Assembly: GCA_029204225.1 (NCBI GenBank)
Contig: CM055102.1
Span: 48,578,870-48,642,869 of the forward strand
DNA length: 64,000 bases
From: Diphasiastrum complanatum
Lineage: Eukaryota; Streptophyta; Lycopodiopsida; Lycopodiales; Lycopodiaceae
Reading direction: 5' to 3'
The stretch's first letter is position 1. The number at the start of each line of letters is the position of its first letter. The notes under the pieces are model-generated. The model saw only the letters and a program-made list of their open reading frames with translations. It did no database searches and was not told the DNA's origin. The translations under genes and the position numbers were made by a program. This document shows, piece by piece, positions 10,916 through 20,714 of this stretch.

Positions 10916-11635
10916 TGATGAGAATCGCGAAGTGCAGAAGCGAAACAGTCGCGAATAGTTCGGATGGAGTTCATATGCGATCGTTGGACACCACCAAATG
11001 AATCACTCCTACAGTCCTCTAGAATGCAGTCAAGCACTATTGATCTACGTTTATAATTAATGTAGCATTCAACAAAATTTCAACCAATGTGCAGAATATA
11101 TAAATGAGATAATCATACACACGAATAACAGCAGACGCATTTGCATTCAAAATCATACATCATAAATGTGTTATGTGCACAATGTCTACAAGATCATCTA
11201 TTGGTTCTCTCTGATTCTTCAAGCACTGCATGCAGATCCACGCAGTGCATTGGCGTGAGAGAAATATAGTTCTCTCATTAGTGGATGTCTCGCTGACTAG
11301 CGGACTTGTGGATCCTGTTTACAGAGAATTGTCTCGCTCGCAGGTGGATCTTTGTTCTATATTCTCATTTTGATTGCTTACTAGCATCAGACTAATTTTT
11401 CTATATCTGTATATGTGTCAAATATCATCTAGTAAGTATATAGTCGCTCTGTGTAACTTTTAGATTAGAGTAATTAAGCATCTACAACTAATAAAAAAAT
11501 TACAAGAGTGGCAGATTAGCCACGAACTAGAGTATATCTGTTGATGTCATGCCATCAGATCAGATATTTGTACTTTTGGGTACTTGCGTGATCTTGCTAG
11601 TACTCTTTGGAGCGTGAGGGCAGCAAAGGTTTCGC
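10916..11635 (-). repeat. Related LTR inserted in Copia-1 RT
   Basis: About 720 bp closely related to the Copia-1 LTR (CTGCATGCAGATCCACGCAG, TTACTAGCATCAGACTA). It has the same outer end TGATGAGAAT at 10916 but lacks the last 200 bp of the opposite end. It interrupts the RT codon series just before FLHG, and about 120 residues of RT N-terminus are missing beside it. It represents a solo or truncated LTR with an adjacent deletion. No matching target duplication is visible. Confidence 0.75.
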
Positions 11636-11639
11636 GACG

Positions 11640-12955
11640 TTCTTTTTTTTTTATGTCACGTCGTTTCTGGTACAACAATGTCTTTGCCTTTGCCTGCTCT
11701 GCTAGGTCCAGAACCATTCTGGTTTACAAGAACTCTAGTAGTAGGCTGCCTCTCGAATCTTTGATTCGTCACTCAAATGGAAAGCGACTCAAAAATCTTC
11801 ATTTTCGTGTTCATCTTCTGCTCCCTCTCTTGCTAGTGGCAAATCATAGTACTGTCTCTCAAGAACCTCATAGTTGACATGATCGTCATTGGCCATTGTC
11901 CTGCCCTCATCAAATCTGACATCTCTCACTGTTTTCACAGTGTTCATGTCAGGCATGTAGACTCTTCTGTAGAATGACGAGTTGTTGTGATAACCTACCA
12001 GAAATCCCTGTTCAGCTTTCTCATCAAGCTTCTTTAAAAGCTTATCAGGAATATGTGCATAAGCTACACATCCAAAGATTCCGATATGAGACAGGTTGGG
12101 CTTTCTACCCCACCATAACTCGTGTGGTGTCGTGTGAGGGATACCAGACATCCCTGTCCTATTTTGGATGTATGCAGCTGTAGCTACTGCTTCAGCCCAC
12201 AGTACCCTTGGAGCTTTTGAGTAGGCCATCATGCATCTGGTAGTTTCCATCAGGATCCTAGTCTTTCTTTCTGCAACACCAATGTGCTGCGATATATAGG
12301 TTGCAGTCCTTCTGTGAATGATGCCACGATCATTGTAGAAGTCAGCAAAGTGATTCGAGATGAATTCGCCACCTCGATCTGTCCTGATTTGCTTCACTTT
12401 GTTGCTTGTACATCTCTCAATCCAATTCATGTATTCTGTGAATTTATCAAGTGCTTCAAATTTATTTTGAATAAAGTACACTCTGGCAAATTTACTATAA
12501 TCATCAACGAAGGTTATATAATATTTTGAGCCTCCTACTGAGATCACATTGAAAGGCCCACAGATGTCAGAATGCACTAAATCCAGAATCTTGGTCGTTC
12601 TATAGGAGTCTTTGACAAATGGAGTGCATGACATCTTACCCTTCAAACATGCATCACATGTGGTCGAACTAGTTGCATTCGAGATGCTGACCCCTGTTAT
12701 TGCTCAATGATGACTTGCTTGGTAAAGTGCCATTGAGTTTATGTGGCATAGTCTTATGTGCCACAGAGTGTCTAGCGAATCATCATGAGTCTGATGCACC
12801 TGATCTGCAGGCAGACATACCTTCAGGTGATATAGATTACCTTTTCTTCTGTCTTGAGTGATCAGAGTATTGGTACTGGCATCAACCACGTTGTATGCTT
12901 CATCGAAAAATGTCACATGCATCCCTGTATCAGCTATTTTTGCCACAAAAAGCAA
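11640..12955 (-). pseudogene. Copia-1 GAG-pre-integrase and integrase
   Basis: 12955-12704 contains LWHIRLCHINSMALYQ and, after one stop, CDACLKGKM: the HHCC zinc module. 12646-11789 (285 codons) is the integrase core. DLVHSDICGP holds the first catalytic Asp, IRTDRGGEFIS the second, and GVAERKTRILME the Glu. The usual PQQNGVAER block is eroded to SQHIGVAER. Next come the conserved LWAEAV-TAAYI-NR and P-LSHI--FGC-AY blocks. Integrase joins element cDNA to the host genome. The frame continues past 11789 into an acidic linker (REGAEDEHENED) with two stops before the inserted LTR. Confidence 0.9.
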
Positions 12956-13200
12956 GTCTTGCTACAATGTAGGCATGAACAGAACGTCTTCGAGTCATCT
13001 GTCTCTGCCGTTCGTGTTGAGCCACAATGAACCAATACCGTTCACTTGATGTTTAGATCCATCTCCAAGAACAATGAATCTTGAAGGATTTGCATTCCTG
13101 AAATCAGACATAATTCATCTTGACGTCACGAAGTGCGAGGTGGCTCCTGAATCTAGGATCACCTCGTGTGTGTCAGATGTTGATACTGCACACACGTCTT
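12956..13200 (-). pseudogene. Copia-1 aspartic protease (broken)
   Basis: The minus frame reads EVILDSGATSHFVTSR followed by a TGA stop. LDSGATSHF is the copia protease active site (D-S/T-G-A). Beyond the stop the same frame continues FIVLGDGSKHQVNGIG, another protease block. It would cleave the polyprotein. It lies between the gag zinc knuckle and the integrase module, as in intact copia elements. Confidence 0.8.
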
Positions 13201-13289
13201 CACAAATATAGGCGGTCAAACAGTTTCTGTTCGGTCTCTCTTTGCCCATTTTTGAACTCTCAGGCTCCTCAACATAGGATGAATAGTTG

Positions 13290-14210
13290 TTGTTCTCCTA
13301 TTTGTTCTGCGCTGATTTGTTTCTTGGGTTCAGGTGACAATCAATGGCTGCGTGACCCTTCTTGTGGCAGTGGATACACTCAATCTTTGGATTGAGCCAG
13401 CATGTATCAACTGTGTTCCCGTCTCTTCTGCATTTCACGCAAGTCTTCTTTTCTCCACTTTGTTGCTTCGACCTCCCTTTGCTCTTCCAGTTGCTTTTGA
13501 TGGTCCCCTCTGCTTGTTGATCATGATCTTGCCTTTGATTCGACTCCCTCTTAGGCTTGAATTGTTTTTTGGATTTTTCTTTGTTGCTGTAGAGGGCCTA
13601 GTTAGAACCATCTTTGTGATCAAGATGTTCTCTAGCCTCAACTTCCTCTCGAATCTTGACAATTGCCTTTTTGAGGGTCATTGTAGGATCTTTCACGAGC
13701 AGGGTTCTGATTGTCTGGAAAGATCTGGGTAAGGCTCTCAACAGGTAAGTGAGCTGCTTCTCGGTTGACACTGTATTTTTCGCTCTAGAGTTATGTAGTG
13801 ATAGAAATAGATCCTTCATCTTCCTTACAAAGGAAGTGAGGTCTTTCTCATTCCACTGTAGATTTGTTGGCTTATCTTCTAGAATCATTATTTGACTTAC
13901 TGATTTTGTTTGAAATCTCATGAGCAGTGTATCCCACATCTCCTTAGCTTTGGAGAGTGTAGCCAGGTCAAGTGTGAGACTATCTTCGATGGAAGATGAT
14001 AGCAAGACTACTACCTTGTCATTTTTCTCCCTCCACTCGCGTAGCTCTTTGTCTGATGTCGTAGGCATTACATTTTTGCCATCCACCCAGTGGAATAAAC
14101 TTTAACCCTTGAGTATCAATGATATTTTAACTTTTCAGGCTAGAAAGTCAGATCTTGAAGAATCAAGAATTTACAGATCTTGCTCTGTATGCTCTGATTG
14201 AAGCCATTGC
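13290..14210 (-). pseudogene. Copia-1 gag (UBN2 type) with zinc knuckles
   Basis: 14086-13598 is open for 162 codons and carries the copia gag pattern: SKAKEMWDTLLMRFQ, LEDKPTNLQWNEKDLTSFV, LLRALPRSFQTIRTLL, VKIREEVEAREHL. Downstream, CIHCHKKGHAAIDC (about 13335-13380) is a perfect C-x2-C-x4-H-x4-C knuckle. A second unit just before it, CVKCRRDGNTVDTC, has Asn in place of His. The N-terminal 40 codons (from about 14210) have several stops and frameshifts. Gag forms the particle and binds element RNA. Confidence 0.8.
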
Positions 14211-14311
14211 TTCTGAAGTCTTTTCTCTTGTTGATGGTTGTTTGTTTGAATGCTTGGCCTCCTGGATCTAATAGCCTTTTTGGCTACGTCAGACTATGAC
14301 AAGTTAGGTAG

Positions 14312-14323
14312 GCTCTAATACCA
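14312..14323 (-). other. Copia-1 primer-binding site
   Basis: The minus strand reads TGGTATTAGAGC beside the 5' LTR: one change from the initiator-Met tRNA complement TGGTATCAGAGC. Confidence 0.85.
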
Positions 14324-14324
14324 T

Positions 14325-15243
14325 TGATGAGAAATTAGAGTGATTCAGATGGAGTTTAGATCTGATCGCTGGTCACTGCCAGCTGCATCATTTCTACAGT
14401 CCTCCAAAATGTAGTCAGGCGCTGCTGATCTACGTTAATAGATTGATGTAGCATTCAACAAGATTCAACCAAGGTGCGAAATTAAATGAACAAGCGAATT
14501 AGACACACGAATAACAGCAGACTAATTTACATTCAAGATCAGACATGATGAGAGTGACATGTGCGCAAATGGCTACAAAATCATCTGTTATTTTTCTGAT
14601 TCTTCAAGCACTGCATGCAGATCCACGCAGTGCGTTGGCGTGAGAGAAATACGGTTCTCCCACGAGTAATGTCTCGTTTACTAGTGGACTTGTGGATCTA
14701 CAGAGTCTATGCAGAATTGTCTTGCACGCAGGCAGACTTGTATTCTGTATTTTGTCTCTTGCTTACTAGCATTAGACTACTTCTTTAGTGTCTATATCAA
14801 GTATTATCCAGAAAGTATATAATCGACTCGTGTAACTTCTAGATTAGAGTGGTTAAACATCTACAACTAATCAGGGATTACAAGAGTGGCAGATTAGCCA
14901 TGACCTAGATTGCATCTGCTGATGTTATGCCATCAGATCAGATATTTGTACTTCTGGGTACTTGCATGATCTTCTTGATATTTTTGGAGCGTGAGGGCAA
15001 AAAAGGTGTTGCGACTATTTTCGTGTCGCTTTGAGTCTTTTGACCTTTTGCGTCGTTTGACTTTCTCCTGCTGTACCACAAAAAATTCTCTTTCACGAAT
15101 CTTTTGCGTTCGTGTCTTCTCGTCAAGATGTTTGTGAACATTTCTGCCTCGTGTCTCTTGACTTGCACGTTCACGAACATTTTTGTCAGGCAAAGGGCTG
15201 AAAGCTAGCAAAGATTTGGTAATAGAAACGTTTTGTTTCTTCA
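14325..15243 (-). repeat. Copia-1 5' LTR
   Basis: 919 bp, TG...CA in minus orientation (TGAAGAAAC to TTTCTCATCA). It matches the split 3' LTR (2870-3340 plus 9266-9697) and is followed by the TATTT duplication. Roughly 90% identity between the two LTRs by eye implies an older insertion than the nested element. Confidence 0.9.
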
Positions 15244-15248
15244 TATTT

Positions 15249-15434
15249 TTCTTGGAAGGATCGAAAAATTTGCAATTTTTTCAAACTTTTTAAATCTGTG
15301 TCTTGAGAAGAAGTAAAGCTTTGTGCTTTACTAATCCTCTAATTAAATAGCCTGCTTGACTAACCATAAATGGTTTTTTGAATTCTCCCAAAATTTGGCT
15401 CATCTGACTGCACTACACCGGCATTCTGATACCA
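15249..15434 (-). mobile_element. Leader and primer site of an older copia element
   Basis: The minus strand at 15424-15434 reads TGGTATCAGAA next to an LTR-like start at 15435. The leader to the left is cut by the Copia-1 insertion at 15248. No gag is recognisable. Confidence 0.6.
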
Positions 15435-15660
15435 TGAAAAGGATCTTACTAGCAATTGTTGTTAGCTAATTTGTATGCAAGCATCAATTGAACTCATTCA
15501 ATTATAGAAACAGAGATCACCCCACAACCCAAGAGAACCCTATATAGACTGCTATTAACAAAGGAGATAAAGAATTACATATATATAGTCTCACTTTTAG
15601 GATGTACCTCTACATGGCAATAAAGGCATGTTCCAACTCTGTATAGTATGTGTCAACATG

Positions 15661-15719
<59 letters not shown>

Positions 15720-15950
15720 CATATAGACAAAAAATTCAAATTATTATCGAAACTATAAATAGTCATAGACCTTACAACATAAACTCGAGCTTACTTATTT
15801 TAACAAATGCTCCTAGCAAGGAGTTCATTGAATTTCAAAAAAGATATTCTCCTATAGAGAAATATGTTTTTTTTGAAACATCGACAAGTGTTCTTGTTGG
15901 GCATGACTTGTGTGCGAAATGAATAATTGAGTATGATGAGCATGACCTTA
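15435..15950 (-). repeat. LTR-like sequence of the older copia, with (CA)28
   Basis: Starts TGAAAAGGATC after the primer site. The minus strand carries a TATA-like TCTATATAGGG near 15540, as expected for an LTR promoter. A pure CA run of 28 units lies at 15662-15717. The far end of the LTR cannot be fixed because no second copy is present. Confidence 0.5.
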
Positions 15951-16300
15951 TAATATAATCAATCTTCAACGTATTCAATATTCATTTTATTATTTTATCA
16001 GAATCACATTTAGTAATGTAGATGGTTATGAAATTTCATATATGTTGTAGGACACAATTGAAGTTTGCAAGAAAAGGAGGGGCCTTGGCATTTTGAGAGT
16101 AAAATTTTTGTGAGTTTTGCGAGTTTTTTTTCTTGCCATCATTCAACAAATAGATAGCACATGGTGTGCAACATTTTTTATGCTGTCATTTCAATGTTTT
16201 ATTATTAAGAATGTGGTTTGGTACATAGTCAAAAATCCCACAAAGTAAAAGACTTTCAAATTAATTTTTTTTTTTCATCCTCCAAGGATAGCACGCCGAC
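15951..16300. other. Stretch without a recognisable gene
   Basis: AT-rich; no coding motif or repeat boundary is evident on either strand. Confidence 0.4.
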
Positions 16301-17110
16301 GTGTTGAGCGTCTCGCCGGAAAAAAAAAAATTTGTAGTATGTGACAATCTTGAATCTCGTGGTTGGTTCGTTTGTAGTATATGCAGAACAACTTCTTCTT
16401 TGTCGACATGTTTGTCTACTCTTGACACTACGTCAATTTCTGAATTGGCTTTAATTGCTTCGGGCCTTTCTTCTTCTACTTAGTGAGCTTCTGTTGGTGT
16501 ATAAGGCGTGAGAGTCGATAGTTGATGAACTGGAGGGTTCATTCCTTCTAGTGTCTTCTTGCAACAACATTGTAATAACTCTTGAAAGAGTTAGTTCTGG
16601 GTGTGTCATGATGATCATCATCCAGATGTCGTATGAACTTGGCAAGCTTGAAAGAAGTATCATTATCGCGTCTTGATCGTCTATGAATGATTCGACATCG
16701 GCCATTTGCTGCAATAGGTTCTAAAACTAATTGATGTGATTCTGCAATGAATCATCTTTTGTCATTTTGAGGGAGAAGAATCTCCCTCTTAAGTGTAGCT
16801 TGGAAGTTACATCCCACACATCATACAATCTGCTCAAGATGTCCCAGACTTCCTTGGAGGTTTAACCTTCGAACACATGGCCAATTTGTGTGTCTGATAT
16901 TTTGAAGATGATTAGCGTGAAAGCCTTTCCATCCTTCAACTTCCATCGGGAGATTACAGCGTCGTCTGCTTCAGGTCTTGCCTCTACACTTGTGACAACA
17001 CCATACAACTCCTTAGCCATTAGCATAGTTTTCATCTTAAATGTTCACAAACGGTAATTAGATCCATCGAGCTTGTCTACGATGGGAAAGGCTTTCCCTT
17101 GGAAATCCAG
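16301..17110 (-). pseudogene. Copia gag remnant (Copia-2)
   Basis: From 17110 leftward: FPIVDKLDGSNYRL (then a stop where Trp is expected), FKMKTMLMAKELYGVV, KEVWDILSRLYDV, KLHLRGRFFSLKM. Then, at 16714-16451, MADVESFIDDQDAIMILLSS, LPSSYDIWMMIIM and LTLSRVITMLLQEDTRR. This is the order of the UBN2-type copia gag. At least three in-frame stops are present. No protease, integrase or RT follows, so the element is cut off on the left near 16300. Confidence 0.8.
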
Positions 17111-17308
17111 TGGAAGTTAGTCTAAGTGACAGTAATAACTATCAGTGATTTAAGAATGAAAATCTAATGCAATTTACAGAACAAGAAAATAATTATTCTA
17201 TTGGCTAATAGAATAAGGTTTTGTGAGAAGCTTATCAAGCTATAACAATAGCTATGATATACAACCGCTATTGATGTAGTATGAGTATTAGATTAAGGAA
17301 TCAAATAT

Positions 17309-17320
17309 GCTCTAATACCA
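17309..17320 (-). other. Primer-binding site of Copia-2
   Basis: The minus strand reads TGGTATTAGAGC directly beside the LTR start at 17321, the same variant as Copia-1. Confidence 0.85.
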
Positions 17321-18796
17321 TGTTGAAATTTGACAAAAGATGAATCTTCGGTGCGTGCGCTACAACAATAGTAGGGCGAACACAAGACTAGAGCTTAATT
17401 GTGTGAGAAGAGCAGACAATTAGACAAAGCAGTAAGTAAGCCAGACAATAAACATGATATCTAAACATACAATTCTAACAAGCACTTTGTGAAAAAACAA
17501 AACGTTTCTATTACCAAAGCTTTGATAGCTTTCAGCCCTCACTTTGACAAAAATGTTCGTGAACGAGAAAGTCAAAGGACACGAAGCGAAAATGTTCGCG
17601 AACACCCTGACAAAAGGACACGAATGTGAAAAATTTGCGAAAGAGAATTTTTCACGATACAGCGGGAGAAAGTCAGATGACGCGAAAAGTCAAACGACTC
17701 GAAGCGACACGAAAATCGTCGCGACACCTTTCTGCCCTCACATTCCAAAAAAGATCAACAAGATCATGCAAGTACCCAGAAGTACAGATATATGATCTGA
17801 TAATATGACATCAGCAGATGCACTCTAAGTCATGGCTAATCTGTCACTCTTGTAATTTGTGATTAGTTGTAGATGTTTAATCACTCTAATCTAGAAGTTA
17901 CACAATGCGACTATATACTTTCTGGTTGATGCATGATATACAAAGAAGTCTAATGCTAGTAAGCAAGACACATAAACAAAATACAGAATAGAAGTTTTGT
18001 AAGCAAGATCTACAAAAATCCAAAAAGTCCACTAGTAAGCGAGACATTACTCGTAAGAGAGCGTCGCTTCTCTCATGCCAACGCACTGTGTGGGTCTATC
18101 ATACAACGCATGAAAAAAATGAGAAGATCAATAGATAATATTGTAGCCATTACGCCTGTATCACTCTTACTTTGTTTGATATTGAATGAATTGCTGTCCG
18201 CCATCGTTTGTGTATCTTATTCATTCATTTTATCAATTCCGTGCTGTGTCAATTAAAAACGTAGATCAGTAGTGTCTGTCTGTATTCTAGAGGACTGTAG
18301 GAATGATACAGTTGACAGTGACTAGCAATCATATCTGAAATCCATCCGAATTGTTTTGTGTCCGCGACTGCACGCGTTGTGCATCACTCTGAATGCAATA
18401 AAAGACACTGAATGATTCAGATTAATGTATAGAAATACAAGTCAGATTGATGCTATGAGCTCCAGACATTAGCGGATGAAACCACGTGCTCAAGAAGCTA
18501 GCTCGGCTTTGTAAAAGCTATGAGTTTATTGTTGACAATCAGTCTGAAAGAAAGAATCGATGCATGAAAGCATCTACAATGTCTGTCTCATTGACATCGT
18601 CATGATTAGATCTACAATGGTCATCTATATACAATTTACATTTGTGTAGATGAGTGTACAAGAAGATGGCGTGGAGCCGTTGTCAAGTAGTTGCACAATA
18701 AATGAAGTGAACGTGAGAAGGCTTCGACTATTTGGAGTCGAGCACATGTCGCTGCCGATAGTCGATATAGCCAGGACAATTCTGTAGCGTGTAACA
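17321..18796 (-). repeat. 5' LTR of Copia-2, split by a solo LTR
   Basis: The LTR runs from TGTTGAAATTTG (17321) to GTGTAACA (18796), giving TGTTAC...TTCAACA ends on the minus strand. Without the insertion at 17490-18386 it would be about 575 bp. The right limit is inferred from the terminal inverted TGTT/AACA and lacks a second copy for confirmation. Confidence 0.6.
17490..18386 (+). mobile_element. Solo LTR of the Copia-1 family, plus orientation
   Basis: 897 bp from TGAAAAAACAAAACG to GTTGTGCATCA, opposite in orientation to Copia-1 but of the same family (ATCATGCAAGTACCCAGAAG, CTAATGCTAGTAAGCAAGAC). Flanked by an imperfect 5-bp duplication CTTTG/CTCTG. No internal domain, so it arose by recombination between the two LTRs of one insertion. 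Confidence 0.85.
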
Positions 18797-19100
18797 ATAG
18801 GTGGGGAGTGTGAGAGATTTTAACAAGTTTTGTCTAGTTTAGTCATATTTTGGTAAATTGTCAATATGAGACTAAAACTCATTTTAGGCTTAGAGATAAA
18901 ATTTTTGAAGTTATATTAGTTTAAAATACATTCAATAAATACTTTTTGAAAGTGTGGAAAAGTTGATAGTCGAGAGTAGCACTCCAATATCATGAAAAAG
19001 GCTATGGATAAACAATAATCTACACTTTCTTGAACTACAGTATCTGCACTTCCTCTATAGGCATATCCAAACTCTAGTAGCGCGTCTCGATACTTTAACA
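18797..19100. other. AT-rich stretch without a recognisable gene
   Basis: No family motif in any frame. It may be the outer part of the gypsy LTR that ends at 20430. Confidence 0.3.
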
Positions 19101-20430
19101 CAATTGAGATTGAGTCAATTCCTGTAATAAAAGGCCAATTTATTTGTCACTCGGCTGGTTTTGTTTTCTCCCAAGGGTCTCTTCTCTGGTACTCCTGAAG
19201 TTACTCATCATTATTCAACATCATCACGATCCTCTAGGAGGGTTGTGGATGTAAGGTGTTCACGAGTCTGCTGAGCTTTTGATATTCTTCTATAGTTACT
19301 TTCTTTTTCTGTTGGAGGGTTTGTGGATCCCAAGGCAACCCTAACCCTAGTTAATAAGTGAGAGAGATTTGGCACCCTGCGTGTGTAAGTCCAACCCAAT
19401 GATCACATAGAGATTTGATTAATTAGTTACAAGTCAATAACAGGACTTTAGGTCTTTTTGTGGGACTTTTAATGTCGCAGGGCCTAAATGTCAAGTCAGT
19501 GAATAAAGTTGGGTTTCCCTCTAGTTTGGATGGTTCTCACTCTTTTTTAAATTTGAATAATTAGGGAGGCAGAAATGGACAAATAGGATTCAGAGGCCAG
19601 GGTCCTCCTCTCTACTATAAAAAGGGACCAACTCAAGTTCCTACACATGTTTCATTTCTTCATTTCAATAAAGCAAATTGGTTCTCTTGTGAAATGGATT
19701 TATGATTATTCTTGCTCTCTATCACTTTTCCTCCATTTCTCATGATTTATTTGTTTTTTGCTAATTGTTGGATTTGATTGTTATTGGGATTGCATGTTAT
19801 TATACTTTCTATGAGGGAGAAAGGGAAAGAGAGAAAGAGTAAGCTATCTTGTTGTGGATCTAGTGTTAGTGGATGTAGTGTTAATGCTTAGGGTTAATGG
19901 ATGTTAGATTTAGATGTGAATCTTCCATTCATGCTGAAATCTGAACTATAGCTCTCATGGGAACGAATCTATGCATGACAACTAACTTCATCTCTTTGAT
20001 GCTAGATTGATTAGATCATTAGAGGAGTTTTGAGCTCCAAAAAGACCCTTTAAGAATTCGTGCAAGATGTAGTTTATATTATTCAAATATTATAACACTA
20101 ATACTTTTGACTTGCCATAACTTCTCAATCATAGTCAGAAGTATGTCATGTAACATGTCACTGAAAGCCCTTGTCAAGCGCTTTCCAATGCACCAAACTC
20201 CGCTAAATTTGGATTTACTACTAAAAAGTTATGCTATTTTTAGTGTGGAATCAAAATGTGGACTCAAAAATTTACGTTACGTAGAAATCAAATTTGAGTG
20301 TTTTGATTGGTCCATGTGTAAGAAAAAATTGAGAAAAAATATAAAAAGAAGTTTTACAAAGGGTCTTTTTTGGATTTAGAACTCCTCTAATGCTTGGATT
20401 GAGGTTAGGCAAGGAAAGAAACCCACTACA
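19101..20430 (+). repeat. Gypsy-type 5' LTR (left limit uncertain)
   Basis: Plus orientation is shown by a TATA box CTATAAAAAGGG (TATAAAAA at 19616-19623), an AATAAAG poly(A)-like signal about 50 bases later, and a primer site just after CCCACTACA at 20430. It contains a dispersed unit with a hairpin (20107-20330). The left end cannot be set because no partner LTR is in the window. Confidence 0.5.
20107..20330 (+). repeat. Dispersed hairpin-bearing unit, copy 1
   Basis: Starts near TTTGACTTGCCATAACTT and ends near GTGGACTCAAAA. Its centre is GAAAGCCCTTG-T-CAAGCGCTTTC (20163-20185), an 11-bp inverted repeat with one mismatch. Two further copies lie inside the fold-back element at 58263-58780. 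Confidence 0.7.
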
Positions 20431-20433
20431 ATT

Positions 20434-20452
20434 TTGGCACTATTGCCGGGGA
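20434..20452 (+). other. Primer-binding site like tRNA-Asp
   Basis: TTGGCACTATTGCCGGGGA differs at three positions from the plant tRNA-Asp complement TGGCGCCGTTGCCGGGGA, the standard primer site of many Athila/Tat-type gypsy elements. Confidence 0.7.
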
Positions 20453-20714
20453 GCTACGCCAATTTTTTAGTTTGCAGCATGGTTGTTGGTTTGTTAGCTT
20501 GCATTAGACATCTTGTCGTTGCATGCTGAGCTCATTTGTCTATTGCGCTAGCTGGTTGTCCATCCAATGAAGGTAGTAAGAGGTCTCAACATGCCACTTC
20601 AAGGATTCTTTGGCTCTTTCGAACAAGCTGTCATAGGCTGGAGGACGGAAAACGATGGTAAGTAGGAAAGGAAAACTAAGAAATTGTGGAACGAGACAAT
20701 AATGGAACAGTTAG

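Larger units (their letters stand above)
2865..15248 (-). mobile_element. Nested Ty1/copia retrotransposon (Copia-1) with target duplication
   Basis: A complete but dead minus-strand copia. The 5' LTR is 14325-15243. The 3' LTR is 2870-3340 plus 9266-9697. The element is flanked by a perfect 5-bp duplication TATTT (2865-2869 and 15244-15248). LTR ends are TGAAGAAAC and TTTCTCATCA. In order on the minus strand: primer site, gag with zinc knuckle, protease, integrase, RT, RNase H, polypurine tract. Two later insertions break it: a gag-only LTR element inside the 3' LTR (3341-9260) and a related LTR inside RT (about 10916-11635). Without them it would be about 6.4 kb. Stops and frameshifts affect nearly every domain. 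Confidence 0.9.
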
